Shown here piece after piece: positions 48,863 to 61,315 of a DNA stretch of 64,000 nt. The translations under genes were made by a program, and so were the position numbers. The number at the start of each line of letters is the position of its first letter. Within the stretch, counting starts at the first letter, position 1. The stretch covers positions 5,890,001 through 5,954,000 of the forward strand of contig CM034130.1 of assembly GCA_019914995.1 (NCBI GenBank). Reading direction: 5' to 3'. The notes under the pieces were generated by a model. The model did not search any database. It had not been told where the DNA came from and was given only the letters and a program-made list of their open reading frames with translations. This DNA is from Acanthochlamys bracteata (Eukaryota; Streptophyta; Magnoliopsida; Pandanales; Velloziaceae).

Positions 48863-49159
48863 GGGTCAACTTCTTTAGTGCGAAAGGTGACAGTAAGCAC
48901 GCTATTGATGTGTTCAATCTTGACGTTCTCCGGCAACTTGAACCTGTGCATGAACTTGTCGTTCCTTCGTTCTACACGATGCCACTTGTCAGTCTCCTTC
49001 TAGTGTTCTCCTCATGCTCTTTGCTCCCTTCTCCATTGATTTGTAGAAGACGGCCATTTTCAACATCCACTTTAATTTCCTCCTTCACTTCGAGAAGATC
49101 AACCTTGATTCAGGACCCTATTTCCAATCAATGCATGCGTTAGCGAAAGCAGAGGTCTC
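48863..49159 (-). pseudogene. Captured fragment of a class I small heat-shock protein (HSP20) gene
   Basis: Leftward frames read ETSAFANACIDWK then a stop (about 49159-49120), VDLLEVKEEIKVDVENGRLL and NGEGSKEHEEN (about 49098-49010), and after a frame change [20 protein letters not shown] (about 49000-48935), then ENVKI and VLTVTF. These are the consecutive landmarks of the alpha-crystallin domain of plant cytosolic class I HSP20s, from just before the domain to beta-strand 9. The N-terminal arm, the PEAHVF segment and the MENG turn before VLTV are missing. Stops and two frame changes make it non-functional. It lies inside the hAT inverted repeats. Confidence 0.9.
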
Positions 49160-49328
49160 ACTCATGTTGTTCGATGGTGGAGTTACAATGACTGCGTTGA
49201 ATGGGAAACAAAGGAACAGTTGATCCGCCGAGTCGAACCATTGATCCGTCAGATCGAATCGAAAATTGTTGACTCGGACATCTTTTTGGGTTGACCTCTA
49301 ATTCGATTTTGACAACTATGAATTTATG

Positions 49329-49745
49329 TTGCATCTCTTTTTAATCCTTGAGAATTTGACTTTGTTTTTTAAATAATTCGAACCTGATTACTTACTAAGA
49401 AAAAATAATTGAAGATAAATTTACGTATTTATTATTCTTTCTCAATAAAATAAGTAAATATGTATAAGTTATAAGTATTTTATTATAGAAATATCTAATA
49501 TCTAAATTAGAAAAATATTTAATTAGATATTCAATAAAGATATTATTTCTACATTTAGTACAGGAAATCAAACTAATTTGTTCAACTGAAAAACCCTGAG
49601 CTTGACTTGAAGTCAAGATTCCAATTCTAAGAACATTAAAAGAAATGAGTCCTACCGAAAAAGTCTACTTTTATATGTTAGAAAAGAACTATTATGGCCC
49701 CGCACGTTCTGCTTAACTTTGAACACGACTTGATCAATTCATAGA
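49329..49745. other. AT-rich spacer
   Basis: No gene or repeat signature beyond high A/T content. Confidence 0.4.
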
Positions 49746-49749
49746 TTTA

Positions 49750-50115
49750 GAGGTTATTTGGTATTGGTTATAAAAATTGCTTTTGATAAAAAAAGTTTTT
49801 GAAAAATTTTCTAAAATAGAATTTATTTTTTTAATTGAAAAAATAAATATTATATATATAATAGTTATTATGATGTATTATTTATTTGTATGTTTAAATT
49901 AAAAAAATTAGAGTACTTGAAAAAGTTTTTTAAATAAAAAATTGAAAAGGAGACTAGGAAAAAAAGCAAGTATAAGCAATACCAAAGGAGATAAATAAAT
50001 TGTATATATTTTTAATTCTAAATAAATTTATAAAATATTATTTAAAAATATAAAATTAAAAATTACAATAAAATAATCTCGAATGGTACACTAAACGGTG
50101 CCAAAGGGGTGATTT
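49750..50115. mobile_element. Possible MITE
   Basis: The left side TTATTTGGTATTGGTTATA is matched in inverted orientation by TATAAGCAATACCAAAGGAG near 49972, and more weakly by ACGGTGCCAAAGGGG near 50095. The TTTGG(T/C)A(T/C)(T/C)G core resembles the ends of many plant MITEs. The right border is ambiguous and no target duplication was settled. Confidence 0.45.
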
Positions 50116-51950
50116 GGAATTACTCAAATAAAGAACTTATTTTAGACTTTTAGAGAAACGAATTTATCTTAAAAAATAACGAAATTATATATATTAAATT
50201 TTTTAATATAAAATTTATACTTTTTAGTATACTGAAAAACATTATTTCAAAATAAGAAAATAGAATAAAATGAAAAAGATATAATCTGATAAATGTTTAG
50301 TTCTTATATAGTACTTGTTTTTATTAAACTATTACCACCAAAGTTCAAATTAACCAACCTAGCCAGTTAACATTCTCATCTCCAAGTGATCCAAACCAGA
50401 GTTTGTAGAATTGACATGTTTGCCCGACCGAAAATCTCTGCAGGTCCGCGAGTCGCAGTCTGACCGGCCCGCGGTTGATGTTTGAGTTCATATGATTATG
50501 GAGTGCCAGTTAGAGATGCTTGCAGTGTTTATCGAAAAAAAAAAATTCCAAAAAAAGAAATATTTTAAAATTTATTAAAAATAAATTCTAAAGAAAATAA
50601 TAAAAATAATTTAATAAAAAACTTTCAGACGAATAATTTTTTTTAATTTTAAAATTTTTTTTAAAATTTTATAAAATAAAAAATTAAAAAAAAATTCCCT
50701 TACATATTTTTGCCTGCACGATGACTATGCTTTAACTAAAGCTATTCAAAGCAGAATGCTTTCGGAAAAAAGGCCTCTATTGTACTTTTAATGCTTGAAC
50801 GCCATTCACTGGCATGGTATGTCACATCACAGTTCCTTTTTTTTCTCTCTTTTTCTCTTTATTATGCATCGAAGAGCGTGCTGTCTTTATTCCAGTCACT
50901 TCTAGACGAAGGCCCAATTTCATTTCATCGCGTATTTACTTTGCGTCGTGGAGTAAAGTTTTAAGATGAAATGAAGTTTTTAAAAATTAAATTTAAAAGT
51001 TAAATTAAAAATAAAAAATATTTAATAAAAATAAAATTTTATATTAATTATATATTTATAATAATATTTAATTTTTTATATATTTTATATTAAAAATAAA
51101 TTTAAAAGAAGTGAAATTTGAAATATTCGTAAACACGCGCTCACCATTCATCCTCCGCTTCTGCAGCTCTACCTCTGCTACTTCTGAACATCATCAACAA
51201 CGACTTCTCTGTTCCCGCAACTGCCAGCACCAACCATACGAAAATCAAACCATGCAAACAATAAAATTTGAAAGAAATTAAGTTAAGAAAGAAGTTTTCA
51301 CGCTATTCAGCAGTAGTGGATGGAGAGCCATTATGATGGAACGAGATCTGCGCCGCTGGAATAAGAATTTAAGATTATTTTTTTTAAATTATTTTTATTT
51401 TATAACAATTCTAGATTGAACCGGATGGAAGGATCTTCTAGTCATCCAAAATTTATTTTGTATAAAAATTTATTTATAAATTCAGATTGAATTTAATTTT
51501 AATAATTTTTTAATTGATTCGGACAGAATCTGAACTATTAAAGAGCACCGACATTGTTTTTCAGAACATATGCGAGCAAAATTCTAACATTCTGAAAATG
51601 ACACTTAAAAATAAATTTATTCGTGTCTGTTTTTTTTATTTGGGATCAAGCTACCGTACGCTAACTTTAGTGTTACCTCGAGTAGCACTAAAAATTAATT
51701 ACATTCGTTAATCATTGATTTGCTATTTTATTATTCAAAAGATTATCCGATTCTTTCTTATATTTCAACTTAAGGTACACTTTAAATGGTTAAACCAGAC
51801 AAATACTACTTAATAACATAGATAGTGTTTGGATCGAAGGAAATGAAAGGAAGAACATGGGGAAGGTGAAGCACATTCGCTCCATTATCCTTGTTTTATC
51901 CTTTTTCAAAATGTAAAGCTTAACTTTTCCTACTATAATATTCTCGTTTA
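50116..51950. other. AT-rich intergenic region
   Basis: No coding or RNA gene signal. 50530-50700 and 50940-51110 are nearly pure A/T. A GC-richer patch at 50425-50480 (CCGCGAGTCGCAG..CCGGCCCGCGG) is isolated and unexplained. Confidence 0.4.
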
Positions 51951-51952
51951 CT

Positions 51953-52411
51953 TATATATATATATATGGGAAAAAATAAAAGCACTTTCTACTTAGAAAT
52001 ATTTTCGGGCACTCTCTTCTAGATTTATAATCGGAGTAACTTTCAAATTTAATTTTTACGGTTAAATATGAATAACTATGAGTTAAAAATATATATATAT
52101 ATATAATTTCAGCTCAATCGGACTACGAATTCACATTCATCCGGTCACTTGATCAAGATGATAGAAAGTTAAAAAATTTTAAAATATGTTGTATCAATTC
52201 CGTCATCTTGATCAAGTGACTGGATGGACGTGAATTTGTAATCCGATTGAGCTGAAATTTTGTGAATATTTTTCTAACTCATAGTTCTTCATATCCAATG
52301 GTGAAGATTGGATTTGAAGGTCACTCCGACTATAAAACGGGAAGGGAGTGTCCGAAAGTGCCCTTAAAGAAGAAATGCTCATATTTCTTTTCTATATATA
52401 TATATATATAA
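51953..52411. mobile_element. Foldback MITE bounded by TA microsatellites
   Basis: Long imperfect inverted repeats: 51968-52163 on the left pairs with 52197-52391 on the right (for example TTTCAGCTCAATCGGA at about 52109 against TCCGATTGAGCTGAAATTTT at about 52242, and CACTTGATCAAGATGA against its complement). The loop is only ~30 bases. TA runs sit at both outer edges (about 51953-51967 and 52393-52411) and a third lies inside the left arm. RNA from it would fold into one long hairpin. Confidence 0.85.
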
Positions 52412-52599
52412 ATAATACGCGCATGTCACGCTAATATTATTTTCTAATCGTTTGGTCAAAATCTGACGGTTCTATTTCGTCCGCGATCGGATGCGATTAC
52501 AAAGCTTACGAAAGTACCATATAAGAGCATTTTGTCGATTGACTTCTTTTCTCTTGTTTTTTCCTTCTATTTTCTTCTTCTTCTTCTCGTCATAGCGGC
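52412..52599. other. Spacer between the foldback MITE and the inverted-repeat structure
   Basis: Includes a CT-rich (TTC)n-like stretch at about 52570-52590. It may be outer TIR sequence of the next element, but no partner was seen on the right side. Confidence 0.4.
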
Positions 52600-52872
52600 G
52601 AGCATCTCCTCCCGCTTCTTTGTTCGCCAGTGTCTTCAATTATTCTTTCTCCCTTCTCCTTACTTCAACTCTCTCTGAGAATCTCTCTTTTTCCTCAGCC
52701 GTCGGCTTTTTGTTCCTTGCGGCTGAGCGCCCGATCGTAGGCCGGCGATCAAACTTTACACTAAAAATCTTTAATTTCTTTCATCAATATTCTTTTGTCT
52801 TATGTTGTCTTCAATTTCAACTGTCTTTGTAGATCTAATGTTTAGTATCTGCTCTTGTTTGTAGATTTAATT
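52600..52872 (+). repeat. Left arm of the long inverted repeat
   Basis: Begins GAGCATCTCCTCCCGC and ends TTTGTAGATTTAAT; pairs with 55419-55693. Confidence 0.85.
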
Positions 52873-55418
52873 GTCAGAACCGCTGAAACTTGAGGAGAAT
52901 TAATGCAACAATAAGCTTGCTTTTGGGTGATCACTTCTGGTATCTCTCTATTCTCTTGTTAAACTCTCTTTTGATTTTCTTGTCTATTTAGCGGCTTAAT
53001 TTGTTTCTCGTAGTCCATTTTTCTGTAAGTGTAAATAACTTCTTAAGATGTTTAATATTTTCTCTTAGCAATTCTTGGCCTACTATAATCATTTTGGATA
53101 TTAGTGCAAATCAAATTTCATCAATGGTATTGTGGTTGTAGTTGGATGTTATCTGAAAGAATATACTAAGATGATTTATCGAATCTTCTTTGTATTTCTA
53201 AGCTTTTAGCTTGATAAGTAACGTATGATTATGATGCAAAGGTAAACGTAGCTTTAGATAAACTGAAGACAGAATGATCGTAGCGTCATGATCGTTGCTC
53301 CAATAAGAAGACACAATCAACTTAATTTCATCGTCAGCAAGATTGGACAAGATGGAGCATCTGTTTCGCATGCCCAATTAATTTTCATCGTGGCTCCAGC
53401 AAGATTGGACAAGAATGAACTGATGTAGCGTGTACTTTTCTTCGATTAAGATAATTTTGTAACATAATGTTGCACTTCAACTTTGCCCTTTTTTGGTTTA
53501 AATGTGGAGCACTTTCTTCTCAGAAAGAGGTCCTACTTCATTTCTGGGCATGACTTGTAATCTATATCATACTTAATCAAATTATTCTTTGTAGATTGTT
53601 TTGGCTGTCAGACTCCGAATTTGTTTTGGCATGTGTAAATGTAGTCAAGTCTATTGTGGCAAGATGTTGCATATTCACAATGATTACAATCAAAAGTAGA
53701 TGCTATCTTGGGTATTCTTCCATGAATATATCACTTACATAATAATTTCAATCAAGACTAACATTTAGGAAGTATGTTTTACCAACATGCTCTTGTAATA
53801 TTTGAAATATATTGGTACAAAAAATATTACATGCCAAATGATAATTGACAAAAGGTTGGCAAAAGCATTACACCAACACTTCAAATAAAACATTACAAAT
53901 TTGGTTTGAGCCTCTGGAGTCCATCACAAACAACATAACTATTATATCTAGTTGCTAGTAAATAATAGAAAACTATTGTGTGAACCTGAATGCTATAAAA
54001 GGTTTGGCAATAAAATGCTATACAATATGCATGAACTCAGATTGAAACTATAAAACGTTCAAACCCACACGCACTCATTTGTTTATGAAATCTCCAATCT
54101 GTGATAAAGCCACAAGCTGTGAGCAGATAACCAGCGAGTTCTATTTAGGTCTAGAGTTGCAGTGAGCCAGTTACATACCTCATTTATCTAGAAATAAAAG
54201 AACGGATAAATGGATTGATCAAAAAAGAAAATTATCTTTTCTAACCTAATATGTCTTAATTTTAATACCAGAGTCAGTCAAAACTTATATTGTGAAAGAG
54301 GTCATAAGACAAGCAAAATTCAGGGACTGACCGCAGTAAACTGGGATTGAGTATGTTGTTCTTTTCAATTTAGATGTAAATATAAGTTTACAACAAGGCC
54401 CATGAAGACTCTTGTTCTCTGTGATGGAGCTGATAAAAAATCCTCAAAATATTTGATACAAAATAGTAGTTCAAGAACACTGTAATTTACAAAAGTGCAA
54501 CTGAATAATCACAACACTAAAAGAACATTAAAGTGGTTCCTAGCCTCATTTGTCATCAACAGAAACATTTCCCTTTAAACATGCAGATATGAGCATACCT
54601 TTCCAAAAAGATTACTATAAGTAAAGCTTGAAGATAGTGATGACTTCTATAAGCAAATTTTATAACATATATCTCAACATAAGGATTTTCTATAACTGTT
54701 TAAAGGTAAATGTTTAAAAGCTAATAGGATTTTCTATATACCAGATATCTATATCATAGTATAAGCTAATAGGTTTTTCTATTTATAACATATATCTTTC
54801 TTATGTTGAGATATATGTTATATGAAAGATACATCTTATAACTAATTGAGCATATCCTACAATTTTTTATTGAATTCAGTAAATCAGCACACAAATAAGA
54901 AAGATAGAGCTTTTATCAGAGGAGCATAAGAGAAATAACCCTTTAAACTAGAATAAACTTAGAAACATCCTCATATATGCTCTCATATATTCAAATATCT
55001 TCATAAATGAACAACTTAATCTCTCCAAATCTTAAAGCATTCCTTTCAAATATCTACTAGAAAATCAAAACCATTCACCATAAACTAACTAACTAGACGT
55101 TTTACTAAATATATCCTATAATTGTCCATGAAAACTTGTAATTTCTATAAGAGGTGGCACTCCACATAAATCCTGCCTCAACTGCTTTCTCTAAAGTTTC
55201 TAAGTACAGAATCAAACGTTAAAGTATCTTCGACTCAGTTTGGTTTTCCCATGAAAGGAATACTTAGAATTAAAAAAGAAACAAGCTACAAATACAACCA
55301 CCACTAATAATATAACTAAATTCTGCAACATGACACAGTAGTAAATTGCATTAATCATATAGTCATCGTTACTAATTGAAGACCCGCAAGTTTTGCTTGC
55401 TTCAACTTATAATCCAAA

Positions 55419-55693
55419 AATTAAACCTACAAACAAGAGCAGATACTAAACATTAAATCTGCAAAGACAAACGAAATTGAAGACAACATAAGACAAAAGA
55501 AGAATGAGTAGAGAAATTAAAGGTTCTTTACTGTCAATTTTGACTGTCGGCCGATAATTGGATGCTCGGCCATGACGAACGAAAAGCTAGAAGACTTAGG
55601 GAAAGGAGAGATTTCGAAAGGGATTTGAAGGAAGAAGAAGGGAGGAAGAATAATCGAAAACACTGGCGAAGAAAGAAGCAGGAGAAGATGCTC
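55419..55693 (-). repeat. Right arm of the long inverted repeat
   Basis: Reverse complement of 52600-52872 with mismatches; the outer edge is GATGCTC at about 55687-55693. Confidence 0.85.
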
Positions 55694-55720
55694 GATCGCA
55701 AGGGGGAGTAGGAGGAGATG

Positions 55721-57835
55721 TGTCACAACCCAACCCGACCGCGACCGGCCTAGACTAGAGCTAGTCATGGATAATATCTAGATTCGATTCAGTCTGGTAA
55801 GCCTGAACCAAAAATACCATAAATGATTCACCAAAATATGTTCAATTAAATAAATTTTCAGCAAGAACTTTCCTAAAATTTCAACTAAAACTATGTACCA
55901 TAATAAACCACTTGACCACAACGAAATAAACGAGATAAACAAATAATATCAATACCAAAATCAACCAAATAAAATATCTATTGGCTATCAGTAGCCGCCC
56001 ATACATATTACATACCAAAAATATTGATTTACAAATCAAATACTAAACCAAAAATACATAAAAAGAATATATATATTTAGAGAATAATAGAGCCATCGAT
56101 ATGACAATGTGAACTATAAATGTTCGGATCTACCATCGACGTGCTATGCCACTACTTAATGCTGTATCCTATCAACTCCCGCTAGTCCATGAAATATCTG
56201 AGGGAGGCCAAAGAAAGAAAAAAAGATGAGCCCAATCTCAATGAGATGAAAATAATAAAATGCACTATTAAGAGTTTCTAACTCATTACCTAACTGTTTT
56301 AATCTTATCCGCTACATGTAACAGATACAACGATAGGTCAGAACGAACCCTATCGAGCCCTTGGTCGTCCCATACCAACTTAGTTCTCAAGTAATAATAT
56401 GGTTTATTCCTCATACGGAGGACTGGCATGCACCTAATGCAGTCCGAGGAGTACTACACTATTCATTTACATTTATCAAGTAATAATATAGTTTATTCCT
56501 CATAGACTATAACATGATGAATATAGAAATTCTACCATACACTATATCACCATTATGCATTCATGCATAACATCATGCATTGGCGAAACATATGTCTAAT
56601 GTGATATCGTGCATGCAAATCTATCTTTGTCCATGATGTGACACTAGTTAGGGAATAAGGAAGATAAACATATAACATATAGCGAGACCCAATCTCTAAC
56701 TCAACCTACCGACCAGATTATTTCTACCTCGATGGAGTACAACCATCTGGATGATCGAACCGGATGGGCCGTGGTATTACTTCCATGCACACGGGCCTTA
56801 ACAATACTATGGCTATAGGTGGGTGCCTTCACCACACCCACTAAGGTCCTGATATAATTCTCCCTGACTCGCATGCCCTCGTACAGCTCTATTGTCTAGC
56901 TAATATGACAAGCAAGCTCACGTCGTTATAGTTCAATATAATTTATATCTCTATGCACATAAGTGGTTTCATAGTTCATTCATGAATACTCAAAGATCAT
57001 GGTCATGTAACATAAATAATAGTCATTCTCAATTTATGTAGAGTTATCATACTTGCTATTATCATAGATAACATTCTAAACATGCTTCAAGTGCACTATG
57101 CATTATATGCTAGAACTCATATGATATATGTCATCAATCATACTATAGATATAATCAAATGTTAAGACCTTTAATTATCACATTCTACTAGGTTAGCTCA
57201 TAGAGAATTCTTACAAACATGATCCACAGATATAGTCATCATCTAATATGAAGAATAATTTAATCAATACAAAGAAAGTGGCAAGTTATTCTGAGGATTC
57301 AAGTAAATATTACTTGTGCCAAAAGACTAACGTAAGTTACGAAGGAAGGCACGGTAACCCTCATCTGTATCCCTACAATCACTCTGTTCAACTAGTCCCT
57401 TCTAATCAAATCACTCGGCCCATGTCCCTCAGCAGCAAAAAACTAGAACATATACAGGCACATTTATTACTTAAAATGTGTTGAACGGAATGAACTTAAC
57501 CATCATAATACATAACACAATCCACTACAAATACATCGTTGAAATGACGAAATCTCATTCTAGAGTTTCATCCAATCCACCAATCATTTAAAATCCTATC
57601 CACTACTCAAATATACTAGAGAATTAATAAGTTTACCAATTTAAACGAGACGATCTTACTCCAAGTAGCTTCTAAAAATTGACAAATCACCATATCCTCA
57701 ACCTAGCAATCACCTAAGCGGAAACTACTTAATAATCCATCCAACCAGTAGCATCTATACACATCTACACGTACTTCAACTCACCTGCAAGTGAGGTCTA
57801 TTTGATTGCCGAATTTTGGCGTGAATAGTATTGGC
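55721..57835. other. Unassigned region, possibly an LTR or element fragment
   Basis: It starts TGTCACAACCCAACCCGACC, which resembles the ends of a widespread plant LTR family (from memory), right beside the long inverted repeat. No partner LTR is in the window. A ~30-bp imperfect direct repeat (AGTAATAATAT(G/A)GTTTATTCC at about 56392 and 56481) is inside. No coding domain; a 78-codon + strand frame at 57248-57484 has no recognised similarity. Confidence 0.4.
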
Positions 57836-58546
57836 TGGAAAAAAATTCAAATAGCTGTGAGAAGCAAACAATTATTACTGAATTCTATTTATATCAAAAT
57901 TTAATTCTAAATTTTACTTTAAATATTCAGTTACTATTTTGAATTTTATTTCTACTAAGTTCTACTTTTTATTAAATTTGACTTTTTTATGAAATTTTCA
58001 CAAAATTTAATTTTATATAATTAAAACATGGCTAACATAACCACCTTCCCTTTTCTCCTGCTGATGGAGCCTGATTGTCTCGTTTTCCTCAGTAGCGCCT
58101 CGTTGTCTCTTTGTTTTGCTGCAGGTGGTACATGTATTCATCAAACTCATCTACTATCCTTTCATTTATTTCCTTTAATTCTACAAATTCTTCCTACACT
58201 AGTTAGTTCTGATGCGTTTGACTTGATTATCCAGCTGACCAAGTGTTGGTGAAGGTTTACTTCAGCCTCACGTCCTCGACCGCGAATACATATGGAAGCT
58301 TTTTTCATGACCTGCAAACGTATCTTCTCATCATGATAAAAATGGAAGAACAATTCCATTTTTATCAACAAATAACTTACATAGTTAGGTTGTGATTCTT
58401 GTGATACTCTTTCTTTTTTTTTTTTGTGTGCTGGATATATGGATTTCTTAATGTACGTCTGCAAAATAAAGAGACAGAAATTTCAGATCTACGCCGTAGA
58501 AAGCATATTGATGAAATCCACACTAACCGGTAAACCAAGATCGGAA
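57836..58546. other. Unassigned intergenic sequence
   Basis: Short frames on both strands (for example 58028-58252 +, 58162-58464 -) have no known domain. Confidence 0.35.
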
Positions 58547-59675
58547 GCTCTGATAGCATGTTAACTAATAAAAGAAACCAAATGGAGAGTTGCCGACGGC
58601 AGGGCCCCTTTCCAAAAACTTAGTGATGGTAAAAATAGAGTCGTATTGATTGAGATAGAATTTACAACATTATATTATTACAAAATAAATAACTTATTTA
58701 TTCTATAATACTAATAAGTTTATATTATCTAACACTTATAACTACTGTTAGAGTCATATCCAACTCAAACATGTCCTAAAGTCATAAACAAAGTTATAAT
58801 TTAGTATATTTCAACTATCTAAATTTTAAAAAGCTTTCAAATGCTTAACTCTTAATGTTATCTAGAATATTACTCCAGACTTGTACGTTTTCTACTAGAG
58901 CAAAGTAAATGATCAATTATACCAACTCCCATACGAACAATTTCCAGTGCATTCTAATTGATCTGAATACACCGTTTTGGATGCTTAACTTCTAACCTTT
59001 CTTTAGTCTTGTCGATATGCTTTTCGAAAACCTTTAGATTGTGTAGGTCCTCGACGGACTTGTGATTCTACCGGCGCGGATCCTATGAGTAAATGCTAAT
59101 TAAATTTGATATAGAAAAAATGAGGAAGTAATAAATAATTCTCAAAACAAGTAAATAGTATAACAGCTACAATTAGTGCCAGGTAGAGTTTCAATATTCT
59201 CATTTTGTGTTTCATTGTTTATCATAGTTTCAGTGAGCGTCAGTCTTCTGCTAGATGTTGAGGCCGCCATTCTTCAAGTTATGTTATCCGTAAGACGTTA
59301 TCCATTCTTCAAGTTAATGTTATCTGTAAGACATTAGTCTTATTTGTAAGAAGTTGCATGTAGTGAATGTGCAAAGCGCTAATTATAAACAAGATACTGC
59401 AAGAAAGAAATACAAAATCAAAAAATTTTCGACAACTGAGAATGTATGAATTCAAACTTAATCACACTCTACTTGTACCAAAAGCTCCACACATACATAT
59501 ATATGTAGTCCTCTCCTTTTTGTTTTGTTGGAGAAGTGCAAGAAACAAAAGCTTAAGGAAGGACCAGAGAAGGAAAAGTTTGCAATTGAGATATATATGC
59601 ATGATGTATTGCTTCTTGTTTAAGAAACTAACATGCCCACTTGGACGCTTTCAATAAACATCCTTGATAGCATTA
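58547..59675 (-). other. Possible retroelement primer site and LTR remnant
   Basis: GCTCTGATAGCA at 58547-58558, read on the - strand, is TGCTATCAGAGC, one base from the tRNA-Met primer site. TGTTAACTAATAAAAG begins at 58559 where a leftward element's LTR would end. The sequence after it to about 59140 is AT-rich and could be that LTR, but no partner LTR or gag was found to confirm it. The remainder to 59675 shows nothing recognisable except an imperfect repeat of CCATTCTTCAAGTTA.. GTTATC.GTAAGAC near 59268-59340. Confidence 0.35.
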
Positions 59676-59680
59676 TACAA

Positions 59681-61310
59681 TGTTGGTCGAACCTAGACAT
59701 CAACTCAATAAGTGAGGGATAAATTGAGTTAATAGTTAAAAATTTTAATAAATCTTTTCTATGAAAGAGCACGACTATAGTCAACCGAGAAACAGGGAAC
59801 TTCTTTAATAGAGACACTAATTTCAACAGAGAGTTTTTTGTCAATTGATATGCGGTAACAGAGAGGCTAATGTATATGATAATTTAGTTCACACAAATTT
59901 ACCAAATAAATCAAGCACACCCATAAACAGTACCAATTTACATAGTTTGACAAATAAATTTGGCCTACGTTTACGACCACTATTCTTTAAGAGTGAAATT
60001 CAACTAATCTTAGTTTCAAAAGCTACAATGCTTTAAAAAAATGCTTAACTAAGCACACTTGTCTTAAAATTCTGTTTTCGAGATGAACCACCAGCAGTTT
60101 CACAAAACTCTTATCTCACTGTTGTCCCTTTACAAGAACAGGACATCAGAGAAGGCTTAGCCAAGCCTACCTCAACAAGTGCAGCTTGTACGTATAGTTT
60201 GTGTGTTTGTTTTGGTTACAGCTCTAGTTTTACAATTCAGGATCTATCTCATGGGTTTGTAGTTTCAGTATGATTCCGGTGAGACGATTAGAAGGTGCCA
60301 AAGATGTGAACTTCATGAGCATTGGCAAAAATCAGAATATTAAAGCAGTAGGTAATTCTTTTTAACCATTCTTTCTCACTTTATGTATTTTTGCTGTCGT
60401 CCTATGTTCTTCTCTTTTATATCCCTTCTCTCTCTGCTGTCATCTTTTTTCCTTTTCCTGTCATCTTCCAATGTTGCAGTAGATCCAGCTCTCCAATGTC
60501 TCGTCTTTAATGTGTCGCACTGCTCCGGTTCGTTATTAATGTGTCGCACTGCTCCCGACGAAATCCATTGGGTCTTTTTCAGTTTGATCTTACTGGGTAA
60601 GAAGGGATCTTGCTGGATTTCCTGCTAGTTGCAATTTTGCATTTATTTGACCGATCTTGAGGTGATTCACAGCAATTGGTGAAGCCGTCAGCAGCAAGAA
60701 TATTGAAGTCTCATGTGTGTTCTTCATTTCCTCTTGTCCACTAGATTCTTTATGTGAGTGGCACAGTGAGAATTTATGCAAGTGGGGTGATTGAGTTTCT
60801 ACATGATTGTTGTTCTTCCAATGACACTTCAGATAAGTATCTTTTTTTTTGACTTGTGATGTTGTGGTGAACCAGTGTGTAGTCACTAATTTTGGATGCC
60901 GTCTTTGAACTTGTAGTTCATGATGATTTTACTAAAATTTTGGTGCTTCAAGGTTTCTCTATCTCTAATGAATTACTCTAACTTGGTTGAGGTGTATGTA
61001 TACTGTTTAGTATTGATCTTGTTGACCGCCTTCTGCTCTGTTCGGCTCCTCTGTACCAGCACTTGACGAAATATCTGGTCTTCAATGAACAAATTTTCCT
61101 GTAATGTAGCTCGCTATGCTTTGACTTCTTTTGTGTGAAGAGCTTGTCTCGTGATTCAGAAGCAAGATAATCTGACTATTTTTATGGGCAGTTCTCTGAT
61201 ATACTTTTGTTTGCTGATTTGTACAACTAAAATAAATTATTAATTCTCCTGATTTATAAATTATAATTTTTAATACTTGTATCCGTCAAAATATCTTAAA
61301 AGTTTCAACA
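59681..61310 (-). repeat. Solo LTR of the Sirevirus-like copia family
   Basis: Starts TGTTGGTCGAACCTAG and ends AAAAGTTTCAACA. TACAA flanks it exactly (59676-59680 and 61311-61315). It is collinear with the other LTRs: AAATTGAGTTAATAGTTAAAAATTT at the start, CAAGCACACTTG near 60051, AGGATCTATCTCATG near 60239, and the CT-rich leader near 60395-60460. No internal region. Confidence 0.88.
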
Positions 61311-61315
61311 TACAA

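Larger units (their letters stand above)
48303..49320. mobile_element. hAT-like element carrying a heat-shock gene fragment
   Basis: The left end CAAATGTGGCAAATTCGG and the inward-read right end CATAGTTGTCAAAATCG are imperfect hAT-type inverted repeats. Flanks GGTTTATG (48295-48302) and AATTTATG (49321-49328) share six of eight bases, consistent with an 8-bp duplication. The subterminal regions hold repeated GATCCGA/TTGACCCG-type motifs in both orientations. The inside has no transposase but a piece of a host small heat-shock gene. Confidence 0.78.
52600..55693. mobile_element. 3.1-kb structure with ~273-bp terminal inverted repeats (MULE-like?)
   Basis: 52600-52872 is repeated in reverse at 55419-55693. 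Identity is high in the inner half, with exact runs of more than 25 bases (for example TGTCTTATGTTGTCTTCAAT and TTTAGTATCTGCTCTTGTTT), and lower in the CT-rich outer half. Each arm can encode a similar short peptide (AEHPIIGRQSK on the right, AERPIVGRRSN on the left), so the arms may derive from the 5' end of a gene. The 2.5-kb interior is AT-rich without any known domain. Long inverted repeats suggest a Mutator-like element, but a 9-bp target duplication could not be found. An inverted gene duplication is the alternative. Confidence 0.65.

Noticed and set aside
55721..57835. Assigning a full LTR retrotransposon here
   Set aside because: Only one end motif was recognised. No partner LTR, primer site or coding domain was found.
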